DNA from: Bacillota bacterium
GTDB taxonomy: Bacteria; Bacillota; Negativicutes; Sporomusales; CTSoil-080
Assembly: GCA_017889625.1 (NCBI GenBank)
Contig: JAGGAD010000044.1
Location: 1 to 38,698, forward strand
Direction of reading: 5' to 3'
DNA: 38,698 nucleotides
Position 1 is the first letter of the stretch; the number at the start of each line of letters is the position of its first letter. Below are positions 37,476 through 38,698 of the stretch, one piece after another. A program made the translations under genes and the position numbers. Below the pieces are notes generated by a model. That model was not told the DNA's origin, did not search any database, and saw only the letters and a program-made list of their open reading frames with translations.

Positions 37476-38117
37476 TCATTTCATTGGTTTAACGGTATTT
37501 CTTATAATTACAAAGCCGCCTTTAGGTCCTGGAACGGCACCTTTAATTAGGATAAGGTTACGTTCAGCATCTACTTTTACTACTGTCAGACGTTGTATCG
37601 TAACTTTGTTTCCGCCCATCCGACCAGGGAGCTTTTTACCTTTAAAGACTTTACCGCCACCACCACTCATCCGTGAGCCGATAGTGCCTGGTTCACGATG
37701 GGACTTAGATCCATGGGCCATTGGTCCACGTCTAAAATGATGACGTTTAATGCCGCCAGCAAATCCCTTGCCTTTTGCGATACCAGTTATATCAACGATT
37801 TCGCCATCAGCGAATGCGTCGACCCCAATGCTGTCACCAACGTTATATTCAGGCGCATCAGCTAAGCGCAGTTCACGGATGAACCTAACAGGTTTTACGC
37901 CAGCCTTGGCAAAATGGCCTTGCATTGGCTTGGTAACATTTTTATCTTTAACAGTGCCAAAACCCAGTTGCACCGCATTATAGCCGTCGCTTTCAACTGT
38001 TTTGTTTTGAAGTACAACGCTAGAACTTGCTTCTACTACCGTGACCGGTACGACCTCACCCTGTTGGGTAAAAATCTGCGTCATACCAATTTTTTTCCCT
38101 AAAATTCCTTTAGCCAT
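37476..38117 (-). CDS. rplC: 50S ribosomal protein L3
   Basis: 213 residues from the ATG at 38117 ([15 protein letters not shown]), with AAGGAGGTGG upstream. The tip segment ([18 protein letters not shown]) near the peptidyl-transferase centre is present, followed by [14 protein letters not shown]. 15 nt after rpsJ. Confidence 0.98.
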   Translation of the reverse strand: MAKGILGKKIGMTQIFTQQGEVVPVTVVEASSSVVLQNKTVESDGYNAVQLGFGTVKDKNVTKPMQGHFAKAGVKPVRFIRELRLADAPEYNVGDSIGVDAFADGEIVDITGIAKGKGFAGGIKRHHFRRGPMAHGSKSHREPGTIGSRMSGGGGKVFKGKKLPGRMGGNKVTIQRLTVVKVDAERNLILIKGAVPGPKGGFVIIRNTVKPMK

Positions 38118-38132
38118 TACTGCCACCTCCTT

Positions 38133-38444
38133 TTACAGCTTGATTTCAATATCCACACCAGCCGGCAAGTCAAGACGCATTAGCGCATCAACGGTTTTAG
38201 GCGTCGGCTCAATGATGTCAATAAGACGTTTATGCGTGCGCATTTCAAATTGCTCACGAGAATCCTTGTTGACATGCGGTGACCGCAGGATAGTAAAAAT
38301 ATTCTTTTCCGTAGGAAGTGGAATCGGTCCGGAAACGAACGCCCCCGTCCTTTTTGCTGTATCGACTATTTTTACTGCACTCTGATCCAGAGCTTTATGA
38401 TCGTACGCTTTTAAGCGTATTCTGATTTTTTGTTGCTTAGCCAT
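38133..38444 (-). CDS. rpsJ: 30S ribosomal protein S10
   Basis: 103 residues: [16 protein letters not shown] and [35 protein letters not shown] in the usual order. It is also the NusE partner in transcription antitermination. It opens the S10 operon, 158 nt after tuf; AAGGAGG precedes the ATG. I see no convincing sigma-A promoter in that gap. Confidence 0.98.
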   Translation of the reverse strand: MAKQQKIRIRLKAYDHKALDQSAVKIVDTAKRTGAFVSGPIPLPTEKNIFTILRSPHVNKDSREQFEMRTHKRLIDIIEPTPKTVDALMRLDLPAGVDIEIKL

Positions 38445-38549
38445 AGTATTTCCTCCTTATCGCCCAGTTTCTTGAACTGAACATTCTCCATGGAAATTTC
38501 CCTTTGTTTCAGGCAACCTTCCATGTCATCGCATCAATTGCATTTCATT

Positions 38550-38580
38550 CGGATGGGGCGATACTAGCTCGCCCCATCCG
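38550..38580 (-). other. Strong hairpin between tuf and rpsJ, no T-tract
   Basis: A perfect 12-bp GC-rich stem (38550-38561 with 38569-38580) with a 7-nt loop begins 23 nt after the tuf stop. The minus strand continues GAATGAAATG, without a T-run. It may be a terminator of unusual type, or a processing site between the tuf and S10 messages. Confidence 0.55.
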
Positions 38581-38602
38581 GCTGAATCAATGATTTAAGC
38601 TA

Positions 38603-38698
38603 TTATTCGTTGATCGCGGTTACAACACCAGCGCCAACAGTACGGCCACCTTCGCGAATAGCGAAACGCAGACCTTCTTCAATAGCAATCGGGGTAAT
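38603..38698 (-). CDS. tuf: Elongation factor Tu, C-terminal fragment
   Basis: The last 31 codons and stop of a gene that enters from the right edge. The reading [18 protein letters not shown]... ending in [10 protein letters not shown] is the end of EF-Tu domain 3. Its place directly before rpsJ is the usual str-S10 junction. Confidence 0.95.
   Translation of the reverse strand: MTPIAIEEGLRFAIREGGRTVGAGVVTAINE

Noticed and set aside
38445-38549. An S10-type autoregulatory leader or promoter upstream of rpsJ
   Set aside because: There is a CATGGAA/TTCCATG inverted repeat and a small CAGTT/AACTG stem, but no recognisable conserved leader structure and no -10 element by eye.

Overview
The window is a stretch of core bacterial chromosome that reads like a Gram-positive-lineage (Firmicutes) spore former. 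The evidence is a glmS ribozyme, the CdaA/CdaR/GlmM operon, a CwlD-type spore-cortex amidase, zinc-binding forms of S4, S14 and adenylate kinase, and the gene order rplQ-ecfA1-ecfA2-ecfT-truA-rplM-rpsI. The protein sequences look most like Negativicutes (Sporomusaceae-type) to me, but that is an impression without a database search. Almost everything is on the minus strand; only one clear gene, a peptidoglycan glycosyltransferase, is on the plus strand.

Reading the minus strand from high to low coordinates: the window opens with the 3' end of tuf and then the complete S10-spc-alpha supercluster (rpsJ to rplQ, 38444-23075), which includes secY, adk, map, a small KOW protein, infA and rpmJ. Next come the ECF transporter module ecfA1-ecfA2-ecfT with truA (22908-19702), and rplM-rpsI (19519-18781) with its own strong promoter. 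A cell-envelope and unknown-function island follows (18681-14681): a monofunctional GT51 glycosyltransferase on the plus strand diverges from an apparent operon cwlD-amrB-amrA-amrS, where the last three form the functionally unsolved MEMO/AMMECR1/radical-SAM trio. After that is a complete arginine operon argC-J-B-D-F-G-H ending in ilvE (14462-5296), with a recognisable promoter overlapped by two ARG-box-like sites and a strong terminator. The last block is cdaA-cdaR-FAD dehydrogenase-glmM (5150-443), then the glmS ribozyme and the start of glmS. These link c-di-AMP signalling to amino-sugar supply for the cell wall.

The most unexpected observations are in ribosomal proteins. L13 (rplM) has lost its conserved C-terminal part (about 33 residues) and runs straight into the rpsI ribosome-binding site. 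L5 (rplE) has a clean in-frame loss of about 14 residues after residue 40. Both could be real lineage-specific reductions or defects of the sequence/assembly. Other points of interest are the cwlD-amr operon, ilvE inside the arginine operon, an uncharacterised FAD enzyme inside the c-di-AMP operon, a short reading frame whose stop codon ends exactly at the glmS ribozyme cleavage site, and several strong hairpins without T-tracts between co-directional genes. I found no rRNA, tRNA, CRISPR array, insertion sequence or prophage.
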